From: Phymatolithon calcareum
Taxonomy: Eukaryota > Rhodophyta > Florideophyceae > Hapalidiales
Length of the DNA stretch: 64,000 bases
NCBI GenBank assembly: GCA_977006965.1
Contig: OZ345374.1
Location: 1,550,001 to 1,614,000, forward strand
Reading direction: 5' to 3'
The notes below the pieces were generated by a model that did no database searches, was not told the origin of the DNA, and worked only from the letters and a program-made list of their open reading frames with translations. Shown piece after piece: positions 51,504 through 61,437 of this stretch. Each line of letters begins with the position of its first letter. The first letter of the stretch is position 1. The position numbers and the translations under genes were made by a program.

Positions 51504-52790
51504 GTGCTCCAGCAAGACGCGTGCTGCGTCATGGTGTGTTGGATCACCTCGCGGCTGAACGTCGCCGTGCCATGTGACGTCCAGTCCTCGCCGGAATGGA
51601 AGCGGCCCGTTACTCTCAACTGGAGGTCCCCGTGCTGGGCCCCGTGCTGGGTTTCCCAACCGATTGGCGCTACTCGCGCCGCTGCAGCTGCGCAAGGCCC
51701 TGGCCGACAGAGCGAAAAAGCTCGCCAGAGGACTTCTTTTCCCGTGGAAGTTGAGGACGAGGTGGCCCGTTTGCCGACCGCCAGCGACGTGCGCTCGGCC
51801 GAGCGCTTCTACCACCGTTCTAAAGACGAGGAGTGTTGCCTCTAGCTGTGGGAATTCGATGCTCGCTGCCTCGATGGCCTTCCGTCCTTTGCTCTGGATG
51901 CGGCCCCGAGCCCGTCTATGCAAGACCGGCGTGTATCTCGCGATATACGCCGCTGGCGTCACCGCCTGCAAGGTCTGTTACTGGAATGGATGACCGAAGC
52001 CGACTGTCTCACCGAATGCAATTTCCGTACAGGGGACTACGTCCCCGTCCCCGAAGGATGGCACCACTTCGAAGTGGCCTACGGGCTTTCGGTTGACATG
52101 CCGACCGTGTTGCGCTGCTGGGGACTGGAGATGGCGAAGTCGCCTTACCGCGAGCAAGAGACGTAGTGGCGTCGGGGCCTTCTTGCCCATTGTCTTTGGC
52201 CGGCTTTCTCTGCGCAGTGGGTACGCAATGTTGCACATGCGATCATGTCCGAGGCCCACCTTCCTGGCCCGAACGCCAGGCTCAGGTGGCTTCCCCATCC
52301 CTTGGTGGCTGCCATGCGTCGTATCGGGTGTAATGCCCTTCTTGGCGGTGGCGTGGAATCCGGCCGTCGACTTGAGACCCTGCTCGCCGCTATCGAGACC
52401 ATCCATTGGTCAAAGGTGGACCCTGGCAGGACCATTTGGCCTTTGCGCAAAGATGTTGGCGCTCCCATATACCGCAACGGGGATTTTGTCGCCTGGTATA
52501 CCGGCTACTGGACCTCCGCCGTGTCGATTGACAGGCTTGGAGGTGTCCACGCGGCCTTTCGCGACGAGATTTACACCGGCGCTTTCGGCGCCTTCCGCGA
52601 TGAACACTCCGGTCGCGTCACACGCCCTCAGTCCTGGGAGGTACATGGCTTTGATGACATTCGGGGCTTGGCTAAGGCCGACCGCATGGCCACAGAGGCC
52701 GCATCCACCGCTGACGGTGCGAACGAGACTGTCGGGTCGGAGTGTTGCGCGCAACGTGCAAGGAATGACGACGAAGACGCCCCTATGTAG
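51504..52790 (+). pseudogene. antisense ORF in the Gypsy element, two in-frame TAG codons
   Basis: One plus-strand frame runs about 430 codons with TAG at 51843 and 52164 and a final TAG at 52788. It keeps protein character on both sides of each stop: SRDIRRWRHRLQGLLLEW, CNFRTGDYVPVPEGWHHFEV, RNVAHAIMSEAHLPG, LPHPLVAAMRRIGCNALLGG, YRNGDFVAWYTGYWTSAVSI. It is Trp- and Arg-rich, with no known domain. The start is uncertain (no good ATG at the upstream end). It lies where integrase would be but on the other strand. Antisense extra ORFs near the 3' LTR are known from plant Gypsy elements such as Grande and Retand; relation to those was not tested. Confidence 0.5.
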
Positions 52791-52807
52791 GATGTGGATG
52801 GGGCTGA

Positions 52808-53482
52808 TGGCCGGACGTAGTGGCCTTTGGCATGTATCAGCCCGGTCGTTGTGGTTTCGTGCTGACTTTTGAGCGCCCCTTGCTCCGTTTCTTCACCCAG
52901 GTGACTGTCGAAGAGCCTCTCGACGACGATGACGATGGCTATGCTGAACGCCCGAGGGCCAAGCCCGCACCGGAAGGGCATCTCGACTTCGTCTATGTTA
53001 CGAGTGAGACGGCTTTTGTGGAGGTCATCAAGGGCCTTCGATCATCTTCCGGCGCGAGCGAGGATCCGGAAATCGCCGTGGATCGTGCGCTTCGTATCGC
53101 TCGTTGGGCCGCTCAGGCCGTTGAGATCAACGATGATCAAGACGCGTCTCTAGTGTCGCGATCTCCACTGTACGAGTTAAGGCCAATGCTAGTACAGGAG
53201 ATGACTGCCATGGCCATGAGAGTGTTCACGGATCCCAAGGTTCACGAGTTATTCAACGTGATGGGCCTTTCTCTCTTCGAGCGCAGGGACCTTTACTGGG
53301 CTGATAACGAAGAAGTCTCCGCGGTAGTGTGGGCCGTGTTTGAAGATGTTGCCGCCATCTCGAGGGGATCTGCGCAAGTTCGCGACCAGGCCGGAAAAGG
53401 GGCCGCGACCGAAGCTCTTCGTTTCGTATATTGGGCTACGCGCGATCTGTTGCCGCGCCGGATCCCTTCCACCCATGCATGA
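52808..53482 (+). CDS. antisense ORF in the Gypsy element, about 216 aa, unknown
   Basis: Open plus-strand frame. The first ATG is at 52832 (MYQPGRCGFVLTFERPLLRF, 216 aa). It has an acidic run (EEPLDDDDDGY, about residue 28), a helical middle (ALRIARWAAQAVEIND) and FNVMGLSLFERRDLYW near residue 145. It ends 28 bp before the region where the minus-strand RNase H coding stops. It follows the frame at 51504-52790 closely but in another phase. No family recognised. The GC-rich third positions and long open length argue against chance. Confidence 0.5.
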   Translation, partial: WPDVVAFGMYQPGRCGFVLTFERPLLRFFTQVTVEEPLDDDDDGYAERPRAKPAPEGHLDFVYVTSETAFVEVIKGLRSSSGASEDPEIAVDRALRIARWAAQAVEINDDQDASLVSRSPLYELRPMLVQEMTAMAMRVFTDPKVHELFNVMGLSLFERRDLYWADNEEVSAVVWAVFEDVAAISRGSAQVRDQAGKGAATEALRFVYWATRDLLPRRIPSTHA

Positions 53483-53509
53483 TAGACTTGTTAGACGTGC
53501 GTAAGAATT

Positions 53510-54872
53510 TTAGGCCGACTTAGGCCATTTGTCTTGATTGAAGAACATGAACGCCGGCGACTCCGTGTGTCCGTAGTAAGAGGGACCTATCCAGCGGAGC
53601 GTCTGGTGATCTGTAAACAGATCGAACTCCTCCAAGTGCAGGTACGATTTGAGAATTTGCACGTCCCATATGATGGCCAAGCATTCCTTCTCGCCGGCAG
53701 AGTAATTTTTCTCTGCCGTTCGGAGCTGTCGACTCCAGAAGCCAAGCGGGTATCGCTTACCGTCTTCGTGCGTTTGAAAGAGCACACAGCCAATCTGGTG
53801 GTCACAGGCATCTTTGTCGACTGAGTAGCACAAGCCCCGTCGGGGTAACTGCAGAACGGGTCGCTAAGCTAATGCATTCTTCAGGAGGCTAAACGCGTCC
53901 AAGCGGCGATCGTCAAGAACGGGGAGCCTGATCCCCTGTTCCTTCTTTAGGAGCTTGGGAAGCGGCGCTGCTTCACGCGCAAAGTTCAGGATAAACCGTC
54001 GGTAGACGTTGCAAAGTCCAAGGGAGGAGCGGGAGCTCCGTCTGGGTCGTCGGGACTTTGAACCCCTGGATGGCGTCGGTGTTGCGGTTCGCTACCTCAA
54101 GAAGGCCTGGCCAGATTGTATGGCCCAAGTAGTTCATCAAATGGTCAAAGAAGGTGCACTTCTTCAACTTCAGTGAGAGCCCGGCCGCCTTCAATGCGCA
54201 CAGAATCTCCTTGACGTGTCGAAGGTGGTCGTCGAACGAAGACGAAAAGATTTTGATGTCGTCGTTGTACACCAGGCACGATTGCCATTTAAACCGAGCA
54301 AGAATGAAGTCAATAGTTCGTTGTAACGTGACCGGCGCGTTTTTCAGGACGAAGGGCATCTTCTTGAACCAGAAGGTTCCGCTGTGACAGGTAAATATTG
54401 TTTAGTCGCGGTCTTCGTCGCGAATGGGGATCTTCCAGAACCCCCAGTTGCAGTCCAGAGTCGTGAAGAGCTTAGCGTCGCCCAGTGAGTCGACGCACTA
54501 ATCCATACGCGGTAGATTATACGAGTCCTTCATGGACAGGGCGTTCAGGCGCCGGTAATCCACGCATAAGCGCCACCGTCCGTCCAGTTTAGGGACAATG
54601 ACAACCGGGGAGGACCACTCCGACGATGCGGGCTCGATAATATCCAAGCACAACATTTCCTCCACTTCGGTATTTTCGACCTCCCGGGCCCTATGGCCCG
54701 CGCCGTCGGAGAGGGGCCAGATGCACGGGTCGAGCGCCAGCCTCAAGATCGATTCGGTGTTCGGTGACCTTCGCGGTTCCCAAATGGCCCTGCCACATGT
54801 CCTCGAACTCACGGAGCATATGGCTGACTTGGCATTGTTCGTCGTCCAACAGCTCGTCCAAGTTAACATCAT
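53510..54872 (-). pseudogene. Gypsy pol remnant: reverse transcriptase and RNase H
   Basis: Three minus-strand pieces. 54872-54498 gives the RT start (EMLCLDIIEPASSEWSSPV, VPKLDGRWRLCVDYRRLNAL). 54359-53973 gives the RT centre (PFVLKNAPVTLQRTIDFI, the active site VYNDDI, LKLKKCTFF, NYLGHTI). 53833-53510 gives RNase H (DKDACDHQIGCVLFQ, YSAGEKECLAIIWD, LFTDHQTLRWIG). Stops and frameshifts lie between them. The RNase H end is abrupt: after LRWIG the usual family sequence is lost and no integrase zinc finger follows. Confidence 0.88.
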
Positions 54873-55393
54873 CCACCGTCATGCAGTCGCGCACGGCGGG
54901 CGACTCAGAGACCGTGCCGCGAATCTGGCCTGTACGAGGCCAGAACGTGCAGATACTGCGAGGTCCGGTACTCGAGGGTCAATATTGACCGTGAATATTT
55001 TTCTCGGGGCCGCTAGCGCCAAGGCCAAGACTTCGTGTTCTGCGAGTGTCACATCCGCGGACGAAAAGTTGGCGACCAAGATCCGGAAAGGCACGAGCGG
55101 TCTAACGCAAACTAGGCCGTTCGCCACACTAACTCGCTTCTTAAAGTACAAATGCGGAAGCGGAGCAAGCAATCTGGTACCAGAGGCGCCGCTCACCACC
55201 TGAACAGTCGCTTCAGTACCGGCCGGGATAACCGTTCGTCGTGCTACTCGCACTTTTGCCGAAGGCGAGGGGCTCTTTCTAGTGGGGTCTCTGTCGTTGA
55301 ACGGTTTCTTGGGACCATTTGGGGGTGGCGCCTGATCGTAACCCTAGTGCCATCCTCCAACTCGATTTTACTTTCCCCGATGACGCACTAGTT

Positions 55394-55918
55394 TCACATT
55401 TTTGTCGATGAACGTGCAGCCCAAGAGGGCATCGGCCCCAGTTCCTGCACGACAACGAATGGTTGGCGAACAGAGTACGACGCGACTTTGACTGTTAAGG
55501 TCACAATCCCCATGGTATCCAGGCTGTGATTTGAAGCAGACGCCAAGTTGACAATGTCACGGCTGTCATCACACGAAACGAGTAACGCCGGAGGATGGAA
55601 GTCCGCGCGGACCAAGTTGGGCCACGCTCCGATGTCCAACACCCTGAGCATTGGTCGTAAGGGCCGTGAATCTGGCCCTATGGGGGCCTCTAAATTGTAG
55701 CTGTGTGCCGACAGGAAGCACACCTCTGACAGATAGTACTGCGAGGCGGACAGCCAGTTCGGAAGTCTAAACGGTCGAGACAGGATAACCGGAGTCGAGG
55801 CTCCTTCATTCGGTGGCTTGCGCGCGGGCCTCGAGGGCTCACAGCGCATCCCCCCATCAGTTTTCCCGGAGAAGTTTGAACTCTCGGCCGGTAGACGCCT
55901 TTGTTCGTGCTCCACCAT
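55394..55918 (-). pseudogene. Gypsy protease-like region
   Basis: The minus-strand frame contains VDIGAWPNLVRADF-like and TMGIVTLTVKVASYSV patterns and QPFVVVQELGP, followed in another frame by an ALLGCTFIDKNV-like end typical of the retropepsin C-terminal part. The catalytic Asp motif was not identified with certainty (VLDIGAWPNLVR is the candidate). Degenerate. Confidence 0.5.
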
Positions 55919-55945
55919 GGCGACTCCTTGTGCCGGGGGCTGTAC

Positions 55946-56245
55946 TTAGTGTACACCTCCTGGAGGACCCATTGTCCGTGGGAATACAATGGGGCCTTTT
56001 TCTTTCGGAATCGCGACCACCACGTCTCCAACCCTCTCAAGGCCCGCAGTCACCGGTGGTGCAGCGCCCATTCGGTGCATCTCCTGCTGCTGGTACGGTT
56101 GCAGGAACTTGAAGTTCTCAGCCCGGAGGACGGCGAAGTTCGGGTCTTGAGCCGGACGGTCCCGATGAGGGCACTGCGGGTGCCGGTGTCCTATGCCAAG
56201 GCAGGAGTAGCAAACGTCAACGTGGGATCGTTGGGGGTCACCCAC
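55946..56245 (-). pseudogene. gag nucleocapsid with CCHC zinc knuckle
   Basis: The minus-strand frame reads VDVCYSCLGIGHRHPQCPH, an exact C-x2-C-x4-H-x4-C retroviral-type zinc knuckle that binds RNA during packaging. The frame carries on through QQEMHRMGAAPPV and then breaks. Confidence 0.85.
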
Positions 56246-56625
56246 CCTGGCCAGGCAGGCTTGGTAGCCGTCTGCATCTGTGCGCCGACGACCGGAAGAC
56301 GGACTGGTGCACCTTTCCGTTGCGGTTGTCGGAACTTGGGAGGGTTAGCGTCGCGGCTGACCAAATGAGCTTCATGGCAGCCCGGCGGGAACACTTGGTG
56401 GTACCGAGTAGCGACTGCCGGATCATCAGAGAAGCACTCGTGTCGTGGCGTCTGCCCAATAGCGAACACCTGCTGGTCCGGAACTTGCTGACGGGGTTCT
56501 CCATAGTACGAATGAGAGTGGGCTGGCTCCTAATGAGGCCAATTCTCCATGGCCTGGCCAGGCCGCGTGCGTTTTCCGAGGAGGCCCCGGTGTGAGTCTC
56601 AAAGGGCCTGCGCCCGCTTGACGAA

Positions 56626-58278
56626 TTAGTCGAAAGACACCCCTCCCCATAGCGCCTTGTTGCTCAGGATGACCAGCCTTATGTCTCCGTCCGTCCCGAG
56701 GATGCACCGAGTAATTTGCTGGTTCTCCGAGCACACGTTCCCGCATTGGCGCGCAGAGTCACTGAGCCGTAGTCCAAATGCTCGCTCATTCTCCTTGTCC
56801 CCCTGCGACAGGCCGTCAAACTCGGTCACAGCAGCGATGACGACTTACGTGGTTGCAAACGCCTTGATAAGGTGCTAGAACGCCTCCGGATACGAGGAGA
56901 ATCCTTTGATTCGAGAAATGCAAATGGCGTTGTACGGGTCGAATTGTCGCTTGGTCGCCCCAGTCAGGTACTTCGACATCAGGCCGACTGCGGCAACTTC
57001 GGGGATATCCTTGCCATCGCACGTGGTCTTCAAAGCGGAGAGGAATTGGAGGAATTCGATGGGTCGCTCACCCGAAAACGTGTGGCTCTCCATTGCATGG
57101 CGTTTGAGCCTCTGGAACTGACCAATCATGGGCGACACCTTGGCCCCGGAACGTTCTTTGGTGTTCAAGAGGCGGTAGCGCCGATAAGAGAGGGCTTCAT
57201 TAAAGCTCTCATGAGAGCACTTGAGCTCCTTGAGGCGGCGGTACTTGGAGCCCTTGCCCGTCGGTGAACGTTCTGTCTCTTCAGCCATTTCTTGGTCGGC
57301 TCGATGTGCCCTTCTCTTTGCACTACGCGCCCTCCGGCGAGGGTACCGACGGTATATAGGTTCTCCACGCTTCCCTATTGTGCCGTTTCCGTCCGACCGG
57401 TCACCAGACTCCGACGAGGAGGAGTCCTTCGACAAGCTCTGAGAGCCGTCGCGCGACGCATGCTCAATCTGGAGCGAAAGGGAGACGGGCTCATCCATGA
57501 GCAATTATTGGTCGTCGTCGATATAACGGCGTTTCGTCCTAGGCGCCGGTGCCGCCTCGTAGCGGCGATGGATTTCGACCTGGTCCTTGAACAAGGCCAG
57601 TTCGGCCTGCACGACGGCGACCCGCCCCTCAACGGACGCGACTGCGTCATGAGTGGCGAAGTGTGCCGTTCATTCAGCGAGCCGTCCTTCGAGCTCCAAG
57701 GTCATGGATTGCATGATATTTTCCTGAATGACCGCGGAGCGGCCTTGGATTGCCTCTGGGAGCTTCGCGTCTACCGTCGCATTGACAGTCTCTTCGATTG
57801 TTGACGGAAGCTCCCTCATTTGGGAAGAAAGCTGGGCGATCGCGGTCATGAGGTCTTTGGGGTTCCCGGGAGCGACCATATTCGACTCGTCCTTCCCGAT
57901 TCTTCCCCAAGCTGCTTCCAGCTCCGATCGGGGGACTTCAATGTCCGTCCGATCGCGATTTGTATCTCGGGGGACGCTGGCACTCACTGGAGCGGCGGCG
58001 CCTTCATGTACCCGAGGGGTATCTTCAGATGACCTCAGACATTGAGGTTCGGCCGGCATACTGGCGGATGCCTCCACCGGCGCCGAACGCGGCCCAACGG
58101 TCGTAGGGTCAAAGATGCCGCAAGCCGACCACATCGACGAGTCGTCTCCGTCGTCGTCGAGGGCGGCGCGCGGAACCGACGCTGGCCCACCGGGGGCCGA
58201 AGTCGGTATAACGGCTGATCGGCCGTACCGAGCCTCGATCTCTTTAGTCCGCAGCTGAGAATCTCTAGTGGAGCGCAT
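56626..58278 (-). pseudogene. Gypsy gag, N-terminal and capsid parts
   Basis: ATG at 58278 opens an Asp/Pro-rich N-terminal part (to 57670) with an EETVNATVDAKLPEA segment. The frame changes and 57504-56875 follows, with a Ser/Arg-rich stretch and the capsid-like FSGERPIEFLQFLSALK and LMSKYLTGATKRQF. 56829-56626 adds ENERAFGLRLSDSARQCG. At least two frameshifts. Similar capsid patterns (FSG..P.EFL) occur in Ty3/Gypsy gag proteins. Confidence 0.75.
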
Positions 58279-58400
58279 TCGGGGCCCCAGTCGGTCACGT
58301 TGGCTAACTTGAACATGCAGATCTGCGTTCCTTGTTCCCCTGAGCGCTTGGCATCTTGGTAAGGCAGATCTGTCGAAGTATCGCGAACGGTTGCGAACCG

Positions 58401-58418
58401 TTCTAGGTCAGGAGACCA
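58401..58418 (-). promoter_or_regulatory. putative primer-binding site
   Basis: On the minus strand TGGTCTCCTGACCTAGAA begins 2 bases after the 5' LTR. The starting TGG pairs with the CCA end of a tRNA; which tRNA is not determined. Confidence 0.6.
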
Positions 58419-58420
58419 CT

Positions 58421-58848
58421 TGTGGTGGTGCATATCGGCGGATCTTCGCCACTGAGTAGTCCAGGAACGGTTGGCCGGAAAGGCCGTGCAAGGCTCTAGC
58501 GAAAGGTCTCTTCCGATGGAGGTTAGTGGCAGAGCAATCGAAACACACACGGACTTGGGATCCAACGCAAGAGGACACCAACGTCCGTACACAAACACAG
58601 GGGCAAGGGTCCGAGGACCGAGACTTGACCGAAAACGCAGGGTCGAGATCTGGACCAAACACGGGTTGCCCCTTTTACTGAACGCCGGCGGCGAAAGCCC
58701 GCCATATACTACCAAATCGGTATTATAATACTACAACTAATCCTAAGCGGAGAGGCCGCCGGGGAAGAAGGCACCGGGTGTAATTCCTTGACGGCTGTAA
58801 TGGCCGCGGAAAAACACGACCACTAGGCCACTCATCAATACTGCTACA
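58421..58848 (-). repeat. 5' LTR of the Gypsy element
   Basis: 428 bp, direct repeat of 50453-50910. It contains a block (GAAAGGTCTCTTCCGATGG, 58500-58518) absent from the other LTR. Confidence 0.9.
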
Positions 58849-59021
58849 TCTTTGATAAGCGCTCTCCAGACCTTTTGAGCTCGCTCAGGGATGGAGTTCA
58901 GAATTGAATTCATTGTGTTACGTCTAATTCCGGGCTCAAAATTCCTCAACCGCCATCTCTTACCACACAAGCAAGCCTCCCGAATGAAGTGTTGAACTGC
59001 AAATTTCTGTTCATTAGACAT
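58849..59021 (-). pseudogene. coding-like flank cut by the Gypsy LTR
   Basis: The minus-strand ATG at 59021 (MSNEQKFAVQHFIREAC) runs helical and polar (RRNTMNSILNSIPERAQKVW) straight into the LTR at 58848. A GTAAGAGATG donor-like site lies after the first Cys. It may be an exon or transposon piece disrupted by the Gypsy insertion. Unrecognised. Confidence 0.3.
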
Positions 59022-59084
59022 TGAATCCGTGACATCGAAAATGTTCTGGTACTTCGTGACGACCTTTCAAGGTACCAATGGCTT

Positions 59085-60175
59085 TACAGTTTTCCGCAAC
59101 GGACGCTGAATCCGCAGCAAGTGCCATTGCTCGCTGAGTACGCACATTCTCTGGCATTTCTGCTTGGATCAGCGACCAAGGAAGTCATTTCAAGAACAAA
59201 GTGCTGGAATATTTCGCCAGTACGCACAACATCCGCCACGATTTTACCGTAGCCTACTACCTGTGGAATAACGGTACCGTTGAAAGCTGCAGGCCACACT
59301 TTCTCCCAGCACGCAAAGCTCTTCTGTTGAGTTGCAGTTAGGCCCACACTACTAGCAAACTGTACTACTATTACTACTTTGAACGACGCTCCTCTCAAGC
59401 GACTAGGCAAGTCTCGCGGCAGAAAACAGCTTTGGAATTCATGACTGATATTCCTCCAAGTCGCTCCCAGTTCAAGAGATGGTGACCGAGAAGATGGAAA
59501 ACAAAGCGATGGCAGTATCTGCCTTAAGGGCTGCCAATTCGTGAATATCGCATCTGGTCAAGATGCAAGTGATAATATGCTCAAGTTAGAAGCCAGCCGA
59601 GTGGATGCTAACCGCGAGCGCCAATTCGAAATACACAACAAGAACCAAACTTGGTGTCTACTAATTTTGCGGTTCGTGATTTTGTCGTTGTACGATCCAT
59701 GGAAAAACGAAACCACAAACTCGCATTCCGTTGGCAAGGGTCTGGTCGCTTAATCACCTGCACGGGTGACTTGGTCTACCGCGTGGCTACTCTATCCGGA
59801 AATTCAGTCGAAGGAGTCAACGCCTCCCGTCTTCTTCTATACAGAGCATCTCTCGATACCACCGAAGTATCTAAGGAGCCGAATAGGATATGGTCGAAAA
59901 AATTAAGGACATTGGCGGAGACTCCGAAGGGATCTTCCTCCAAGTACAATCGCTAGGGCTCTCTGACAAGAAAGACTGGACGTGGTAACCGGTACTTGAA
60001 CTCTATAAGGATGTTACCGATCATGTGGCATCGTTTCTCGACACGACGAAGAAAAAGAAGCTCTCCGTAAAGGCAAATGCACTCATGAAAGCATCGAATG
60101 ACCCAAATGTGCAATCGGACTGACATTTCACAGTCGTGAAAAATCATGGGACGGTGTAAACGCACATTGCACCCC
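59085..60175 (+). pseudogene. Gypsy (chromovirus-like) integrase and chromodomain remnant
   Basis: A second, unrelated Gypsy remnant on the plus strand. 59085-59330 carries the integrase catalytic core end (WISDQGSHFKNKVLEYF and YYLWNNGTVES, with Asp and Glu of the DDE triad). 59640-59880 carries the GPY/F-type C-terminal domain (VRDFVVVRS, HKLAFRWQGSGR, LVYRVATLSG). 59893-60140 carries a chromodomain (GDSEGIFLQVQSLGLSDKKD, then WTW-stop-PVLELYKDVTDHVASFL). Several stops and frameshifts. RT and LTRs were not found nearby. Chromodomains on integrases define chromoviruses, which target insertion to chromatin marks. Confidence 0.75.
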
Positions 60176-60590
60176 ACTCGACTCAACGTCCCCAAAGCCA
60201 GTGCTCTGAACTCGTCATCAAGATTGTCCTCTCTTTTATCTAACCCTTTTCCGCATGTGTCTGAGTTGCCGTGTATGTGATACACGGCCTCTTTCGGAGT
60301 ACGCTATAGTCGACTTCAGTTTGAACGAGCCAAAACGTAACGTCACCCACGGAACAAGTTGACCCCACGGAGCCTGCTACAAAACTACCGTCTCAATGTT
60401 AGGCTCAAATCAGACAACTACTAAATCCTAAGACTTTGAATTCTCTTTTGGGTTGCAAATTCGAACCTGGTATCAACTTTTATAACATTTGTTTCAATAG
60501 TTCACGTTAAAAATTCAAAAGAACAAATCTTCTGGTCTCGGAACCTATTTAGATAGGGCATACCTGCGCTCTTCGAGAATAAACTCAGAT
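60176..60590. other. intergenic, nothing recognised
   Basis: AT-rich stretch without coding support. Confidence 0.4.
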
Positions 60591-60594
60591 TTCC

Positions 60595-61437
60595 ACCAAA
60601 AAAGCCCAAGATGGGACGGCAACGCCCGCATAAGTCTGTGCTACCTTTTTGTAGCTCACTAAAACGCACCACCAGAAGCGAGGACTGAAAAACTTAGGAT
60701 CTCAGAAAATCCTATCTCCTTTGCTGAACTCCTGCAAGGTCATAAACTCAACTATTCGTACATGGGCTTTAGTGTAGGCCTTATTCGTTCTACATGCACT
60801 CTATCTGAATTGCAAAAACTCATCCAGAGCTTTTTCTGTGTTCAGTCTGTTTAAGTTCGTATCCTGAAAGTGTGCGTCTCAGAGTCGCCATATGCTGTCG
60901 AGGTCTGTTTCCAAATTTTTCTGCAACGCTTGTTGTGGACCCGTGTAGAAATCTGCGACAGATGTACTGGAGCGCGAGTTGCCTGTGTTTCACCTTTAGG
61001 ATTGCTAACAATTCTCTTGTCCTATCATATGGTATCTTCCTCTTTCTCTTTGATTCAAGGTCGTCACCTTCAATTGTCAAATGTTTTGACCGAAGAGTTT
61101 CCACAGACTAGTTTGCTTAGATGTGATTCACTGCGTCACCAAACGGTTCCCTGTTCTCCATCTCGACGAAGTTATTCCTTGTCTAATGCCGCTCTTGTAT
61201 GTTCTTGCCTTACTGCGGTTCGTTTAGGTAGGAACGTTCTCTCACTTTTGTCCGTTCTAGCATCTTGAAGTTTGAGATTCCCTCCGTGTCTCACAGTTTG
61301 GATCCGGCACATGAGGCGGCGTCTGTCAGTCCTTCCTCGAGCTACTGGCCCCAAAACTTGGCTGGGGAACGTTTGGTCCATTTCATTGACGGTATCCTGT
61401 ACGTTTAGTGTCCATGGTGTTAGGTAAATGGAGTAGG
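60595..61437 (-). mobile_element. LINE-B-related fragment
   Basis: On the minus strand it encodes YLTPWTLNVQDTVNEMDQTF, GPVARGRTDRRRLMCRIQ, then LESKRKRKIPYDRTRELLAI and RPRQHMATLRRTLSGYELK. The 3' UTR ends with GGGCTTTTTTGG at 60595. Frames are broken. The 5' edge abuts family D at 61438. Confidence 0.8.

Larger units (their letters stand above)
50453..58848 (-). mobile_element. Ty3/Gypsy LTR retrotransposon, degenerate, 8.4 kb
   Basis: Two direct LTRs with TG...CA ends border a minus-strand element. Reading from 58420 down, it has a primer-binding site, gag, zinc knuckle, protease-like region, RT and RNase H, and finally a polypurine tract next to the 3' LTR. The LTRs differ by several insertions and deletions, so it is old. 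All pol frames are broken. No integrase is recognisable between RNase H (53.5 kb) and the 3' LTR; instead plus-strand open frames fill 2.5 kb. The 5-bp flanks (CATTC and TCTTT) do not match, so no target duplication is seen. Confidence 0.88.

Noticed and set aside
51498-51971. Minus-strand frame that could have been the missing Gypsy integrase
   Set aside because: No HHCC zinc finger, no DDE residues and no GPY/F motif; it is opposite the antisense ORF.
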